This document shows, piece by piece, positions 1-9,998 of a DNA stretch of 64,000 nucleotides (positions within the stretch are counted from its first letter, which is position 1; every line of letters starts with the position of its first letter). The notes under the pieces are model-generated. The model was not told where the DNA came from, ran no database searches, and saw only the letters and a program-made list of their open reading frames with translations. The position numbers and the translations under genes are program-made. The stretch is from Anaeromyxobacter dehalogenans 2CP-1 (GTDB taxonomy: Bacteria; Myxococcota; Myxococcia; Myxococcales; Anaeromyxobacteraceae), in contig NC_011891.1 in assembly GCF_000022145.1 (NCBI RefSeq), forward strand, positions 3,640,501 to 3,704,500, in the 5' to 3' direction.

Positions 1-1135
1 AGATCGCGCCCGTGCCGTGACCCTCCACCGGCGTGCCGGAGGCCGTCACGCGCTTCCCGTTCGACTCCATGGTGAGCTGCTGCAGGTACGCGGGGAAGCG
101 GTCGAGGTACTGATCGTAGGGAAGGACCGCGACGGTCCCCGCGCCGAGCAGGTTCGCGTTCCACACGCCGATCAGGCCGATCAGCGCGGGCAGGTTCCGC
201 TCGAGCGGCGCGTCCCGGAAGTGCTCGTCCATCTCGCGGAAGCCGGCGAGCAGCTCGCGGAAGCCCTCGGGGCCGACGGCGATCATGGTCGAGAGCCCGA
301 TCGCCGAGTCCATCGAGTAGCGCCCGCCGACCCAGTCCCAGAACCCGAACATGTTGGCGGGATCGATGCCGAAGCGGCGCACCTCGGCCTCGTTCGTGGA
401 GATGGCGACGAAGTGGCGCGCCACCGCGCGCGGATCGCCGAGCGCCGCGAGCAGCCAGGACCGGGCCGAGGCGGCGTTGGTCATGGTCTCGAGGGTGGTG
501 AACGTCTTCGACGCCACCAGGAACAGCGTCTCGGCGGGATCGAGGTCGCGGACCGCCTCGGCGAGGTCGGTCCCGTCCACGTTGGAGACGAAGCGGAACG
601 CGAGGTCCCGGATCGCGTACGCGCGCAGCGCCCGGTACGCCATGGCGGGGCCGAGATCCGAGCCGCCGATGCCGACGTTCACCACGGTGCGGATGCGCTT
701 GCCGGTGAACCCGGTCCAGGCGCCGCTCCGCACCTGGTCCGCGAACGCCGCCATGCGGTCCAGCACGGCGTGGACCTCGGGCACCACGTCGTTCCCGTCC
801 ACCAGGATCCGCTCGCCGCGCGGGGCGCGCAGCGCGACGTGCAGCACCGCCCTGCCCTCGGTGACGTTCACCTTCTCGCCGCGGAACATGGCCGCGCGCC
901 GCTCGGGCAGGCCGCGCGCCTCGGCGAGCGCGACCAGCAACCGGACGGTCTCCTCGGTCACGCGCTGCTTCGAGTAGTCGAGGTGGAGCCCGGCGCCGTC
1001 CGCGACGAGCCGCTCGCCGCGGCCGGGATCGCGCGCGAACAGCTCGCGCAGGTGCAGCGGCTGGAGCTCGGCGAGGTGCGCCTCGAGCGCCCTCCAGGCA
1101 GGCGTTCGGAGGAGGGGTCCGGTCCGATCGGGCAT
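1..1135 (-). CDS. pgi: Glucose-6-phosphate isomerase (partial, C-terminus outside window)
   Basis: Interconverts glucose 6-phosphate and fructose 6-phosphate in the cytoplasm (glycolysis/gluconeogenesis). The product begins [10 protein letters not shown] from an ATG at 1135 and stays open to the window edge, giving about 378 of the roughly 500-550 residues usual for the family. The sugar-phosphate isomerase signatures are visible: [12 protein letters not shown] near residue 140, the SKTFTT phosphate-binding loop, and [13 protein letters not shown]. Later catalytic residues lie beyond the window. No gene overlaps it; a short 92-base gap separates it from the next minus-strand gene. Its product, fructose 6-phosphate, is a substrate of the phosphoketolase at 46-49 kb, but nothing in the sequence links their regulation. 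Confidence 0.95.
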   Translation of the reverse strand, partial: MPDRTGPLLRTPAWRALEAHLAELQPLHLRELFARDPGRGERLVADGAGLHLDYSKQRVTEETVRLLVALAEARGLPERRAAMFRGEKVNVTEGRAVLHVALRAPRGERILVDGNDVVPEVHAVLDRMAAFADQVRSGAWTGFTGKRIRTVVNVGIGGSDLGPAMAYRALRAYAIRDLAFRFVSNVDGTDLAEAVRDLDPAETLFLVASKTFTTLETMTNAASARSWLLAALGDPRAVARHFVAISTNEAEVRRFGIDPANMFGFWDWVGGRYSMDSAIGLSTMIAVGPEGFRELLAGFREMDEHFRDAPLERNLPALIGLIGVWNANLLGAGTVAVLPYDQYLDRFPAYLQQLTMESNGKRVTASGTPVEGHGTGAI

Positions 1136-1227
1136 GCGCAGGCTCTTACCGCGTTCGACCGCGCCTGGCACGCGCGGCGGAGGGGCTCGCTCCGGGCGGG
1201 CGGCGGGGGGCCTGCTTTCACGGTGCG

Positions 1228-1632
1228 TCACCGCGCCCCGCCGCCCCCCATCCGCTCCGCCGCCTCCCGCAGCCCCTCGCGCGCGCACGCCTCGGCCACG
1301 CGGCGCGGCAGCCCCTCGTCGCTGGCCCCGAGCTGCACCGCCTGCGCGACCACGTGCTCGGCCTCGGCGACGCTGCCGGACAGGCAGTGCAGCAACGCCA
1401 GGCGGATGGCCTCGCGCTCGGTGAACGGCTCGGCCAGGCCGGCCTCGGCGAGCGCGCTGACCTCCTCCCAGGCGCGGCGCCGGGCCGCCTCGAACGCGCG
1501 CCACCACCGCACCTCGCGCAGCAGCGCCTCCGGCGCGGCGGGCGCCTCCGCGAGCCGCAGCCAGGGCGCCGCCTCCTCGGCGGTGGGGCGCCAGGCGGGG
1601 TCGCGCGACAGGAGCTCGAGGGCGGGGTCCAC
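1228..1632 (-). CDS. Hypothetical protein, alanine/glutamate-rich helical
   Basis: I do not recognise this protein. From a GTG at 1632 it reads [20 protein letters not shown] and continues for 135 residues, with helical, Ala/Glu/Arg-rich segments and a stretch around [20 protein letters not shown] that looks like a tetratricopeptide-type helix pair. An upstream ATG at 1716 (163 residues) is possible but would leave only 12 bases before the divergent oxidoreductase at 1729, so I prefer the GTG. The same frame stays open much further upstream, opposite the oxidoreductase; that part is a shadow. The frame ends GGGGAR just downstream of pgi. Function unknown; likely cytoplasmic as no signal peptide is visible. 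Confidence 0.55.
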   Translation of the reverse strand: MDPALELLSRDPAWRPTAEEAAPWLRLAEAPAAPEALLREVRWWRAFEAARRRAWEEVSALAEAGLAEPFTEREAIRLALLHCLSGSVAEAEHVVAQAVQLGASDEGLPRRVAEACAREGLREAAERMGGGGAR

Positions 1633-1728
1633 GAGGCAGAACCTACCGCGCGACCCGCCCGGGCGCGAGCGCCGGCGGAGCGCCGCTCGACCGCGCGCCG
1701 TGGCCGCGGTTAGCATGAACGTTCGACC

Positions 1729-3360
1729 ATGCCCGGCCCCCAGCCCGACGCCCCCTTCGACTACGACTACCTGGTGATCGGCTCCGGCTTCGGCGGCTCG
1801 GTGTCCGCGCTGCGGCTGGCCGAGAAGGGCTGGCGCGTCGGCGTGCTCGAGATGGGCAAGCGCTGGCGGCCGGAGGACTTCCCGCGCACCAACTGGAACC
1901 TGCGCAAGTTCCTGTGGATACCGAGGCTGCGGCTGTTCGGGATCCAGCAGATCACGCTGCTGAAGGACGTCCTGGTGCTGCACGGCGCTGGCGTGGGCGG
2001 CGGCAGCCTGGTCTACGCGAACACGCTGCTCTCCCCGCCGGACCGCGCCTTCGAGGATCCGCGCTGGCCGGGCGGCGGCTGGAAGGCGCGCCTCGCGCCG
2101 CACTACGCGATGGCGAGGTTCATGCTCGGCGCGGTCCTGGCGCCGGAAGTGTTCCCGGGCGACGAGGCGCTGCGCCAGGCGGTGGAGGAGGAGACCGGGC
2201 GCGGCGACACCTTCGCGCGCCACACCGTCGCGGTGCACTTCGGCGACCCGAAGCGCGCCGCACCGGACCCGTACTTCGGCGGCGAGGGGCCGGCGCGGAT
2301 CGGCTGCTCGCTGTGCGGCGAGTGCATGACGGGCTGCCGCCACGGCGCGAAGAACACGCTCGACCGGAACTACCTCTACCTGGCCGAGCGGCGCGGCGCC
2401 GAGATCCTGCCGGAGACGCGGGTCACCGACCTCCGCCCGCTCGTGGGCGGAGGCTGGGAGGTCCACACGCGGTCGTCCACGCACGTGGTCCGGCGCCAGC
2501 GGCGCGTGCTCCGCGCGCGCGGCGTGGTGCTGGCCGCGGGCGCGATCGGCACGGTGCGCCTGCTGCTCCGCTGCAGGGCGGGCGGGAGCCTGCCGGCGCT
2601 CTCCGATCAGCTCGGCAACCACGTGCGCACCAACAGCGAGGCGCTGCTCGCCGTCACCGCGCGCCGCGACGACGTGGACTACAGCCACGGGCTCGCCATC
2701 ACCTCGGGGCTGCAGGCGGACGACGACACGCACATGGAGGTCGTCCGCTACGGCGCGGGCCACGACTTCATGTCGCTCCTCGCCACCCACCTCACCGGCG
2801 GCGGCCCGCCCTGGCCGCGCCCGCTGCGCTGGCTCGGGAACCTGTTCCGGCACCCGGTGGACTTCTTCCGCGCGCACTGGCCGTTCGGCTGGGCGCGCCG
2901 CACCGCGGTGCTGCTCGTGATGCAGCCGCTCGCGAGCCACCTGCGGCTGCGGCTCGCGCGCCGGCCGTGGGGGCGATCCCTCACCAGCGCGCTCGACGGC
3001 CCGCGGCCGCCGAGCTACATGCCGCTCGCGAACGCGGTGGCGCGCAGGATGGCGGCGCGCATGGACGGGGTGGCGCAGAGCGGGCTCCACGAGGTGTTCC
3101 TGGGCGCCTCGAGCACCGCGCACATCCTGGGCGGCGCGACCATGGGCGCCTCGCCGGCCGAGGGCGTGTGCGACGCGCAGGGACGCGTGTTCGGCTACCA
3201 GGACCTCTACGTCGCCGACGGCAGCCTGGTGCCCGCGAACCTGGGCGTGAACCCGTCGCTCACCATCACCGCGCTGGCCGAGCACGTCATGAGCCGGATC
3301 CCCGCCAGCCCCGCCGGCGCGCAGCGGCCGGCCCCGCGTCCGCCGGGTGGCGCCGCGTGA
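1729..3360 (+). CDS. GMC-family FAD oxidoreductase (cholesterol oxidase-like) with cysteine cluster
   Basis: A 543-residue flavoprotein of the glucose-methanol-choline family. It opens with the FAD-binding dinucleotide fold (YLVIGSGFGGSVSALRLAE, residues about 14-32) and a second FAD contact at HGAGVGGGSLVYAN. The C-terminus has GGATMGASP and the ending ADGSLVPANLGVNPSLTI, which carries the conserved GMC active-site region. Near residues 193-203 sits IGCSLCGECMTGCRHGAKNT, a CxxCxxCxxxC pattern seen in a subset of bacterial GMC/cholesterol-oxidase-like proteins and resembling a metal or Fe-S ligand set. Substrate is unknown; a sterol or long-chain alcohol is plausible by family only. No signal peptide. 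It stands alone, divergent from the small gene before it. Confidence 0.85.
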   Translation: MPGPQPDAPFDYDYLVIGSGFGGSVSALRLAEKGWRVGVLEMGKRWRPEDFPRTNWNLRKFLWIPRLRLFGIQQITLLKDVLVLHGAGVGGGSLVYANTLLSPPDRAFEDPRWPGGGWKARLAPHYAMARFMLGAVLAPEVFPGDEALRQAVEEETGRGDTFARHTVAVHFGDPKRAAPDPYFGGEGPARIGCSLCGECMTGCRHGAKNTLDRNYLYLAERRGAEILPETRVTDLRPLVGGGWEVHTRSSTHVVRRQRRVLRARGVVLAAGAIGTVRLLLRCRAGGSLPALSDQLGNHVRTNSEALLAVTARRDDVDYSHGLAITSGLQADDDTHMEVVRYGAGHDFMSLLATHLTGGGPPWPRPLRWLGNLFRHPVDFFRAHWPFGWARRTAVLLVMQPLASHLRLRLARRPWGRSLTSALDGPRPPSYMPLANAVARRMAARMDGVAQSGLHEVFLGASSTAHILGGATMGASPAEGVCDAQGRVFGYQDLYVADGSLVPANLGVNPSLTITALAEHVMSRIPASPAGAQRPAPRPPGGAA

Positions 3361-3477
3361 CCGGGCGCCGCGCGCCTTCCCGTCTGAGCCCGAATTGGGG
3401 CTTGAGTCCGCTGGGCGCGGGCGCGCACGCTTCCAGAGGGTTCACGCCACGCCGCAGCTCACTTGCGAGGAGGTTCG

Positions 3478-3798
3478 ATGGCCACGAAGGCTGAGCGGTT
3501 CCGCTACGAGACCGAGCGTTCCGGCCCGAAGAAGGCGAAGCAGCCGCGGCCGGCGCGGCGCGACACCCCCGTGGACACCGCGCTGCCCGGGGTGAGCGCC
3601 ACGAGCCGCAAGAGCGCGCGCCACGAGTCGGTCCGCGCCGGGAAGAAGGCGCAGTACGCGCTGGAGGACTCGGCCGGGAAGCCGTCGCGCAAGTCCACCC
3701 GCAAGGCATCGAACCGCCAGAAGACCGACAGCCAGATGCGCGTGAAGCGCCGCACCGGCGAGATGCGCCCCGAGTCGCGCGGCCAGCGCGGCCGCTGA
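3478..3798 (+). CDS. Small, highly basic hypothetical protein
   Basis: A 106-residue protein beginning MATKAERFRYETERSGPKK. The ATG at 3478 follows an excellent ribosome-binding site (GAGGAGG about 6 bases upstream), so a TTG at 3463 in the same frame is rejected. Composition is extreme: Lys and Arg dominate, with repeated K/R-S/T patches such as KPSRKSTRKASNRQK, and almost no hydrophobic core, suggesting an intrinsically disordered nucleic-acid-binding or nucleoid protein. I recognise no family. It is followed by a strong GC hairpin, consistent with a monocistronic, well expressed gene. Function is inferred only from composition. Confidence 0.75.
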   Translation: MATKAERFRYETERSGPKKAKQPRPARRDTPVDTALPGVSATSRKSARHESVRAGKKAQYALEDSAGKPSRKSTRKASNRQKTDSQMRVKRRTGEMRPESRGQRGR

Positions 3799-3806
3799 CG
3801 CGCACT

Positions 3807-3839
3807 GCCCGCCCTCCGCGGCCGGCGCGGGGGGCGGGC
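3807..3839 (+). terminator. GC hairpin after the small basic protein gene
   Basis: A 14-base stem (left arm 3807-3820, right arm 3826-3839) with a single T-G wobble and a 5-base loop lies 8 bases past the stop of the 3478 gene. There is no T tract, which is normal for this GC content, so it could act as an intrinsic terminator or as an mRNA-stabilising hairpin. Confidence 0.4.
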
Positions 3840-3859
3840 GTCACCGCGCCGGCGACCCC

Positions 3860-5038
3860 ATGGCCCGCCACCCCGCCCCCTCCCCCACCACCGCCACCCT
3901 CTCCGACCGCGTCTACAGCCCGACCGGCGGCCCGGTGCACCTGCCCCAGGGCCCGGTGTACGCGCTCAACGTGGGCGACACCTGGCGCGAGCCGCCCGCC
4001 TTCGCCCGCGCCGAGGCGCAGCGCGTGGCCGATCACCCGGGCCTCCACGGCTACGCGCCGGTGCAGGGGGAGCCGGCGCTGCTCGACGCCATCCAGGAGC
4101 GGCTGCAGGCGCGCGGCGGGGCGCCGGTCGCGCGCGAGGCGCTGCAGGTGGTGGTGGGCGCCACCGCGGGGCTCGCGGTGGTGGTGGACGCGCTGCTCGA
4201 CCCGGGCGACGAGGTGATCGTGCTCGCGCCCTACTGGCCGCTCATCCGCGGCATCGTGGCGGCGCGCGGCGCCGTGCCGGTGGAGGTGCCGTTCTTCGAC
4301 CGGCTCGACGCGCCGGGGTTCGACCCGGAGGCGGCGCTCGCCGCCGCGGTGACGCCACGCACCGCGGCCATCTACGTGAACTCGCCCAACAACCCCACCG
4401 GCCGCTCGCTGCCCGACGAGCTGGTGACCGCCCTGGCTCGCCTGGCGCGGCGCCACGCGCTGTGGGTGATCGCGGACGAGGTCTACGAGGACCTGCAGTA
4501 CGGCACGCCGCGCCCGCCGCCGTGGACCCGCCCGGAGCTGCGCGAGCGCACCGTCGCGACCCACTCGTTCTCGAAGGCGTACGCGCTCGCGGGCGCGCGG
4601 GTGGGCTACACGCACGGGCCCGAGGAGATCATGCGCGCGGTGCGGGCGGTGCAGACGTTCAAGACCTACTGCGCGCCGCGTCCGTTCCAGATCGCCGCCG
4701 CCCGTGCGCTGCGCGAGGGCGACGCCTGGCTCGCGGAGACCCGCGCCATGTACGCGCAGGCCGGCCGCAGCGCCGCCGCCGCGCTCGGCGTGCTCGCGCC
4801 GGAGGCCGGGACGTTCCTGTTCCTGGACGTGGCCCCGCACCTCCGGCCGGGCGAGGCGCTCGATGGCTTCCTGGCGCGCTGCCTCGAGGCGGGCGTGCTG
4901 CTCACGCCGGGGCCGGCGACCGGCGCGGCGTACCGGACGCACGCGCGGCTCTGCTTCACCGCGGTCACGCCCGACGCGCTCGGCGCGGCGCTGGCGCGGC
5001 TCGGGCCGCTGCTGGGGCGAACGAGCCGGCCCGACTGA
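3860..5038 (+). CDS. Pyridoxal-phosphate aminotransferase, class I/II
   Basis: A 392-residue fold-type I aminotransferase acting in the cytoplasm. Visible family marks are the ligand asparagine in NSPNNPTGRSLPDEL, the ADEVYEDLQY aspartate/tyrosine segment, and the Schiff-base lysine in HSFSKAYALAGARVGY (about K239), followed by the substrate-carboxylate arginine near ARLCF. Length fits the family. The N-terminus reads MARHPAPSPTTATLSDRVYS. Substrate specificity (aspartate, aromatic or other amino acid) cannot be read from the motifs. It stands alone and is convergent with the chemoreceptor gene. Confidence 0.9.
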   Translation: MARHPAPSPTTATLSDRVYSPTGGPVHLPQGPVYALNVGDTWREPPAFARAEAQRVADHPGLHGYAPVQGEPALLDAIQERLQARGGAPVAREALQVVVGATAGLAVVVDALLDPGDEVIVLAPYWPLIRGIVAARGAVPVEVPFFDRLDAPGFDPEAALAAAVTPRTAAIYVNSPNNPTGRSLPDELVTALARLARRHALWVIADEVYEDLQYGTPRPPPWTRPELRERTVATHSFSKAYALAGARVGYTHGPEEIMRAVRAVQTFKTYCAPRPFQIAAARALREGDAWLAETRAMYAQAGRSAAAALGVLAPEAGTFLFLDVAPHLRPGEALDGFLARCLEAGVLLTPGPATGAAYRTHARLCFTAVTPDALGAALARLGPLLGRTSRPD

Positions 5039-5060
5039 GCGGCGCCGGTGGCTCCGCTCA
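5036..5060. terminator. Shared hairpin spanning both stop codons
   Basis: An 11-base inverted repeat (TGAGCGGCGCC / GGCTCCGCTCA, one mismatch, 3-base loop) begins with the TGA of the aminotransferase and ends with the TGA of the convergent chemoreceptor gene, so one element could terminate both transcripts. Confidence 0.4.
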
Positions 5061-6677
5061 CCGCCCCGACGCGAGCCGGAGCGGCGGCGCGGAGGGCGGG
5101 TGGGGCTCCGCCCCGGCGGCCACGCCGCGGAAGAAGCCGATCGCGTCCCGCAGCCCCTCGGCCTGCGCGGCCAGCTCCTCGGCGGTGGACGACAGCTCCT
5201 CCGCCGCGGCCGCGTTCCGGCCGCCGATCTCCTCCAGGCTCCGCAGCGCGCCGCTCACCCGCGCGGCGCTCGCCCCCTGCGCGGCGCTGCCGGCCGAGAT
5301 CTGCTGGACGAGGGCCGCGGTCCGCTCCACCTCGGGCACCACCGCGTCGAGCGCGGTCCCGGCCTGCGCGGCGAGGTCCACGCTCGCGGCGGTGAGCCGG
5401 CCGATGTCCTCGGCCGCCGCCCGGCTCCGCTCGGCGAGCCGGCGCACCTCGCTCGCCACCACCGCGAAGCCGCGCCCGTGCTCGCCGGCGCGCGCCGCCT
5501 CGATGGCCGCGTTCAGGGCGAGCAGGTTGGTCTGGTAGGCGATCTCCTCCACGATCGAGATCTTCTCGCCCACCTCGCGCATGGCCGCTGCGGTCCGGGC
5601 CGCCGCCTCGCCGCCGGCGCGGGCGCCCCGGGCCGCGCCCGCCGCGGCCTCGCCGGTCCGCGCCGCCGCCGCGGCGTTCTCCTGCGCGTGCCGCGCGATC
5701 TCGTGCATGGCCGCCGAGGCCTGCTCGGTCTCGGAGGCCTGCTCGCTCGACGCCTGCGAGAGCGCCGCGGCGCCACCGGCGAGCTGACCGCTGCCGGCGG
5801 CGAGCGCGTCCGCCGCCCCGCGGATGCTCCCGGCCGCACCGGAGAGCGCCGCCACCATCCCGCGGAGCGCCTCGACCACGCGCCCGATCTCGTCCGCCCC
5901 GCCGTCCTCCTCCAGCTCGACGTCCAGCCGGCCGCGCGCCACCAGGTGGAGGGTCGCGCCCACGCGCTGCAGCCGCGCCAGGAGCGGGCCGAGCATCAGC
6001 GCCGACGCGAGCAGGCCCAGGGCGAGCACCGCGGCGCCCGTGGCGAGCGCGCGCCACAGCGCCGCCCGGATCGCGCCCTCCAGCGTGGCGGTGTGGACGT
6101 CCACCCCGAGGAAGAACTCCTTGCCGCTGCGCGAGCGGAGCGGCACGTAGACCGAGCGCAGCGAGTCGGTGGGATCGACGTAGGTGTCGAAGTGGACCCG
6201 GTGATCCGCGAGCGCCGCCACCAGGCCCGGGCTCGGGTGCGTGGTGGTCTGGAAGAAGCGCGGGCCGGTGCCGGAGGCGAGCTCCTCGCGCGTGGCGCTC
6301 GACGACGTGAACGCGCTCCCGGAGCCCTGCGCGACGACCGTGTACAGGTAGGCGAGGCCGGTCTCCTCCGCGAGCGCGGAGAGGCGCCGCTGCACCTCGA
6401 GGTGCTCCTCGGGCGTGATCGAGGCGGGGCCGTCGACCCGGTCGTGGAACGGCACCAGGAACAGCGCCGCCGCGCGGGCCGCCGTGAGCAGCTTGTCGTC
6501 CACGGCCGCGCGGATCTCGCCGGCCTGCACGCGGTACGAGATCGTCACGAACGCGGCCGCCGAGGCCGCGTTCACGGCCGCGAGCAGGACGAGCAGCTTG
6601 GTCCGGAGCTTCAGGTCGCGCAGGCGCGCGAGCGCGCCGCGAGCGGGCCGCGCGGAGGGAGGGCGTGCGTGGGCCAT
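5058..6677 (-). CDS. Methyl-accepting chemotaxis protein
   Basis: A 539-residue transmembrane chemoreceptor that would signal through CheW/CheA. Order of parts: short basic N-terminus, membrane helix 1 ([20 protein letters not shown], about residues 27-47), a periplasmic sensing region of about 150 residues with a Cache-like pattern ([17 protein letters not shown]...[10 protein letters not shown]), membrane helix 2 (about 200-220), a HAMP linker, and a cytoplasmic signalling domain ending near the terminus. The signalling hairpin tip reads [20 protein letters not shown], then [20 protein letters not shown], which is diagnostic. Methylation-helix sequences are Ala/Glu rich. Ligand unknown. No che genes are nearby, so it is an orphan receptor. 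Confidence 0.95.
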   Translation of the reverse strand: MAHARPPSARPARGALARLRDLKLRTKLLVLLAAVNAASAAAFVTISYRVQAGEIRAAVDDKLLTAARAAALFLVPFHDRVDGPASITPEEHLEVQRRLSALAEETGLAYLYTVVAQGSGSAFTSSSATREELASGTGPRFFQTTTHPSPGLVAALADHRVHFDTYVDPTDSLRSVYVPLRSRSGKEFFLGVDVHTATLEGAIRAALWRALATGAAVLALGLLASALMLGPLLARLQRVGATLHLVARGRLDVELEEDGGADEIGRVVEALRGMVAALSGAAGSIRGAADALAAGSGQLAGGAAALSQASSEQASETEQASAAMHEIARHAQENAAAAARTGEAAAGAARGARAGGEAAARTAAAMREVGEKISIVEEIAYQTNLLALNAAIEAARAGEHGRGFAVVASEVRRLAERSRAAAEDIGRLTAASVDLAAQAGTALDAVVPEVERTAALVQQISAGSAAQGASAARVSGALRSLEEIGGRNAAAAEELSSTAEELAAQAEGLRDAIGFFRGVAAGAEPHPPSAPPLRLASGR

Positions 6678-6783
6678 GGACCTCAGTCCTAACCCGGCTC
6701 GCGCTCCCGTCGCAGGGGACGCCGGGGCGTCGATGTGGGAGCAGGGAGCAGATCCGGCGCGGCCGCGGGGCCGCGCCGGGCGA

Positions 6784-8458
<1,675 letters not shown>

Positions 8459-8701
8459 ATGCCGCCTCGCACCGCGGCCCTGATCGCCGGCCTCCGCAGG
8501 ATCGTCGCGATCGAGACCCTCCCCCCGGCGCCTCCCCCGGCGCCGCCGCGGTGCGAGCGGCGCAGCCTCCTCGGCCTGCTGCTCCTTCCCGAGCCCCTCC
8601 CGCTCGCGCCGCCCCGGCCGCGCCGGCGGACGCGGTGGCTCGCCTGGCTCTTCCTCCCGGAGCAGCTCGGCCGGGAGGGTCCGGATCCGGAGGTGCGGTG
8701 A
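8459..8701 (+). CDS. Small proline-rich protein, translationally coupled to the tetrahaem cytochrome gene
   Basis: An 80-residue frame beginning MPPRTAALIAGLRRIVAIET. It is rich in Pro, Arg and Leu and holds two similar segments, LLGLLLLPEPLPLAPPRP and LAWLFLPEQLGREGPDPEVR. Its TGA overlaps the ATG of the cytochrome by one base (TGATG at 8699-8703), the same arrangement used between the Fe-S and NrfD genes, which argues that it is translated. I recognise no family. The hydrophobic segments could be membrane-associated. The start is uncertain because no clear ribosome-binding site is seen and the frame is open upstream to 8291. Confidence 0.45.
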   Translation: MPPRTAALIAGLRRIVAIETLPPAPPPAPPRCERRSLLGLLLLPEPLPLAPPRPRRRTRWLAWLFLPEQLGREGPDPEVR

Positions 8702-9165
8702 TGGAGCACGCACGCCACGTCTTCCGCGCCGCGCTGGGGGTCCTGGTGCTGCTCGCCGGCGTCGGGATCACCCGCGGCTTCCTGGTGCCGCCCACGTACG
8801 GCCTCCACGGCCCCTACCGCTGGGCCAACGTGGCCGAGCAGATGAACGCGCGGACGCCGGCCCATCGTGGCCCGGCGGCCTGCGGCGCCTGCCACGAGGA
8901 CGAGCTGCGCCGCCGCGCGGCCGGCGCGCACCGCGCGGTGAGCTGCGAGATCTGTCATGGGCCGCTCCTCGCGCACGTGGCCGACGACGGGCGCGTGACC
9001 TCGCCCACGGTGGACCGCTCGCCGGCGCTGTGCGCGCGCTGCCACCGCAAGGTCCTCGGCCGGCCCGCCGCGTTCCCGCAGGTGGTGCTCGAGGAGCACG
9101 TCGAGGGCCCGCTCGACGCCGGCGCCTGCCTCGCCTGCCACGACCCCCACGCTCCCACGCCGTAG
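8701..9165 (+). CDS. Tetrahaem c-type cytochrome, membrane-anchored
   Basis: A 154-residue periplasmic electron carrier. One N-terminal membrane segment (FRAALGVLVLLAGVGITRGF, about residues 8-27) is an uncleaved anchor or signal. Four CxxCH haem c motifs follow: CGACH, CEICH, CARCH and CLACH, spaced through the remaining 125 residues, with extra His residues available as distal ligands. It is the first recognisable subunit of a set with the Fe-S protein and NrfD-type membrane protein, so it probably exchanges electrons between the quinone pool and periplasmic carriers, as cytochrome subunits do in Qrc/NrfBCD-type complexes. The direction of electron flow is not evident. Confidence 0.9.
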   Translation: MEHARHVFRAALGVLVLLAGVGITRGFLVPPTYGLHGPYRWANVAEQMNARTPAHRGPAACGACHEDELRRRAAGAHRAVSCEICHGPLLAHVADDGRVTSPTVDRSPALCARCHRKVLGRPAAFPQVVLEEHVEGPLDAGACLACHDPHAPTP

Positions 9166-9176
9166 CGGAGGCGATC

Positions 9177-9998
9177 ATGGACGACCGCACGCCGTGCCCC
9201 GCCTCGACCGGAGGCCCCTCCACCCGGCGCGTCCTCGGCCGCCGCGCGTTCCTGGAGGACGTCCTGCTCCTCTCCGGCGGGGCGGTGGTCTTCCTCGCCG
9301 GCGCCACCGCCGCCGCGCCGGCCGCGGCGGAGGCGGCCTCCGGCGCGCCGCCGCCCGCCGACGGCTACCAGCCCTGGGAGCACCGCTGGGCCTACCTCGT
9401 CGATCCGGAGCGGTGCATCGGCTGCGGCTCCTGCGTGCGGGCGTGCAGCGCCGAGAACCACGTGCCCGACGGCTTCTTCCGCACCTGGGTCGAGCGCTAC
9501 GTCACCGGCATGGACGGGACCAGCGTGGACTCGCCGAACGGCGGCAAGGACGGCTTCCCGGCGCTCCAGGTCGCGTTCGTCGCGACGAAGTCGTTCTTCG
9601 TGCCGAAGATGTGCAACCACTGCCGCGAGACGCCCTGCATCCAGGTGTGCCCGGTGGGCGCCTCCTACCGCACGCCCGACGGCGCGGTGCTGGTGGACGG
9701 CGAGCGCTGCATCGGGTGCGCGTACTGCGTGCAGGCCTGCCCGTTCGGCAGCCGCTTCCTGTCGCCGGAGACGCACACGGCCGAGAAGTGCACCTGGTGC
9801 TACCACCGCATCAGCCGCGGGCTGCGCCCGGCGTGCGTCGAGGTCTGCCCCACCGGCGCGCGCGCGTTCGGCGACCTGCGGCGCGAGGGCGATCCGGTGC
9901 GACACGCCATCGAGCACGACCGCGTCGCGGTGCTGCAGCCGCACCTGCGCACCGAGCCGCAGTGCTTCTACCTCCACCTCGACGGGGAGGTGCGGTGA
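9177..9998 (+). CDS. Tat-exported ferredoxin-like protein with four [4Fe-4S] sites (HybA/NrfC/PsrB type)
   Basis: A 273-residue periplasmic electron-transfer subunit. The start MDDRTPCPASTGG at 9177 follows a GGAG site; the frame runs on upstream but inside the cytochrome gene. A twin-arginine signal (STRRVLGRRAFLEDV, then a hydrophobic stretch ending AAAPAAAEA) exports the folded protein. Four cysteine groups can be read: CIGCGSCVRAC, CNHCRETPCIQVCP, CIGCAYCVQACP and CTWCYHRI...ACVEVCP, the usual pattern for four cubane clusters. It overlaps the next gene by one base (TGATG), so stoichiometric synthesis with the NrfD subunit is likely. Confidence 0.94.
   Translation: MDDRTPCPASTGGPSTRRVLGRRAFLEDVLLLSGGAVVFLAGATAAAPAAAEAASGAPPPADGYQPWEHRWAYLVDPERCIGCGSCVRACSAENHVPDGFFRTWVERYVTGMDGTSVDSPNGGKDGFPALQVAFVATKSFFVPKMCNHCRETPCIQVCPVGASYRTPDGAVLVDGERCIGCAYCVQACPFGSRFLSPETHTAEKCTWCYHRISRGLRPACVEVCPTGARAFGDLRREGDPVRHAIEHDRVAVLQPHLRTEPQCFYLHLDGEVR

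Noticed and set aside
1717-1724. GAACGTTC palindrome before the GMC oxidoreductase
   Set aside because: Only 8 bases, no second copy nearby and no regulator beside it; likely chance.
1228-3285. 685-codon minus-strand frame extending the hypothetical protein across the GMC gene
   Set aside because: Only its last about 135 codons have protein-like composition; the rest is opposite an obvious enzyme.
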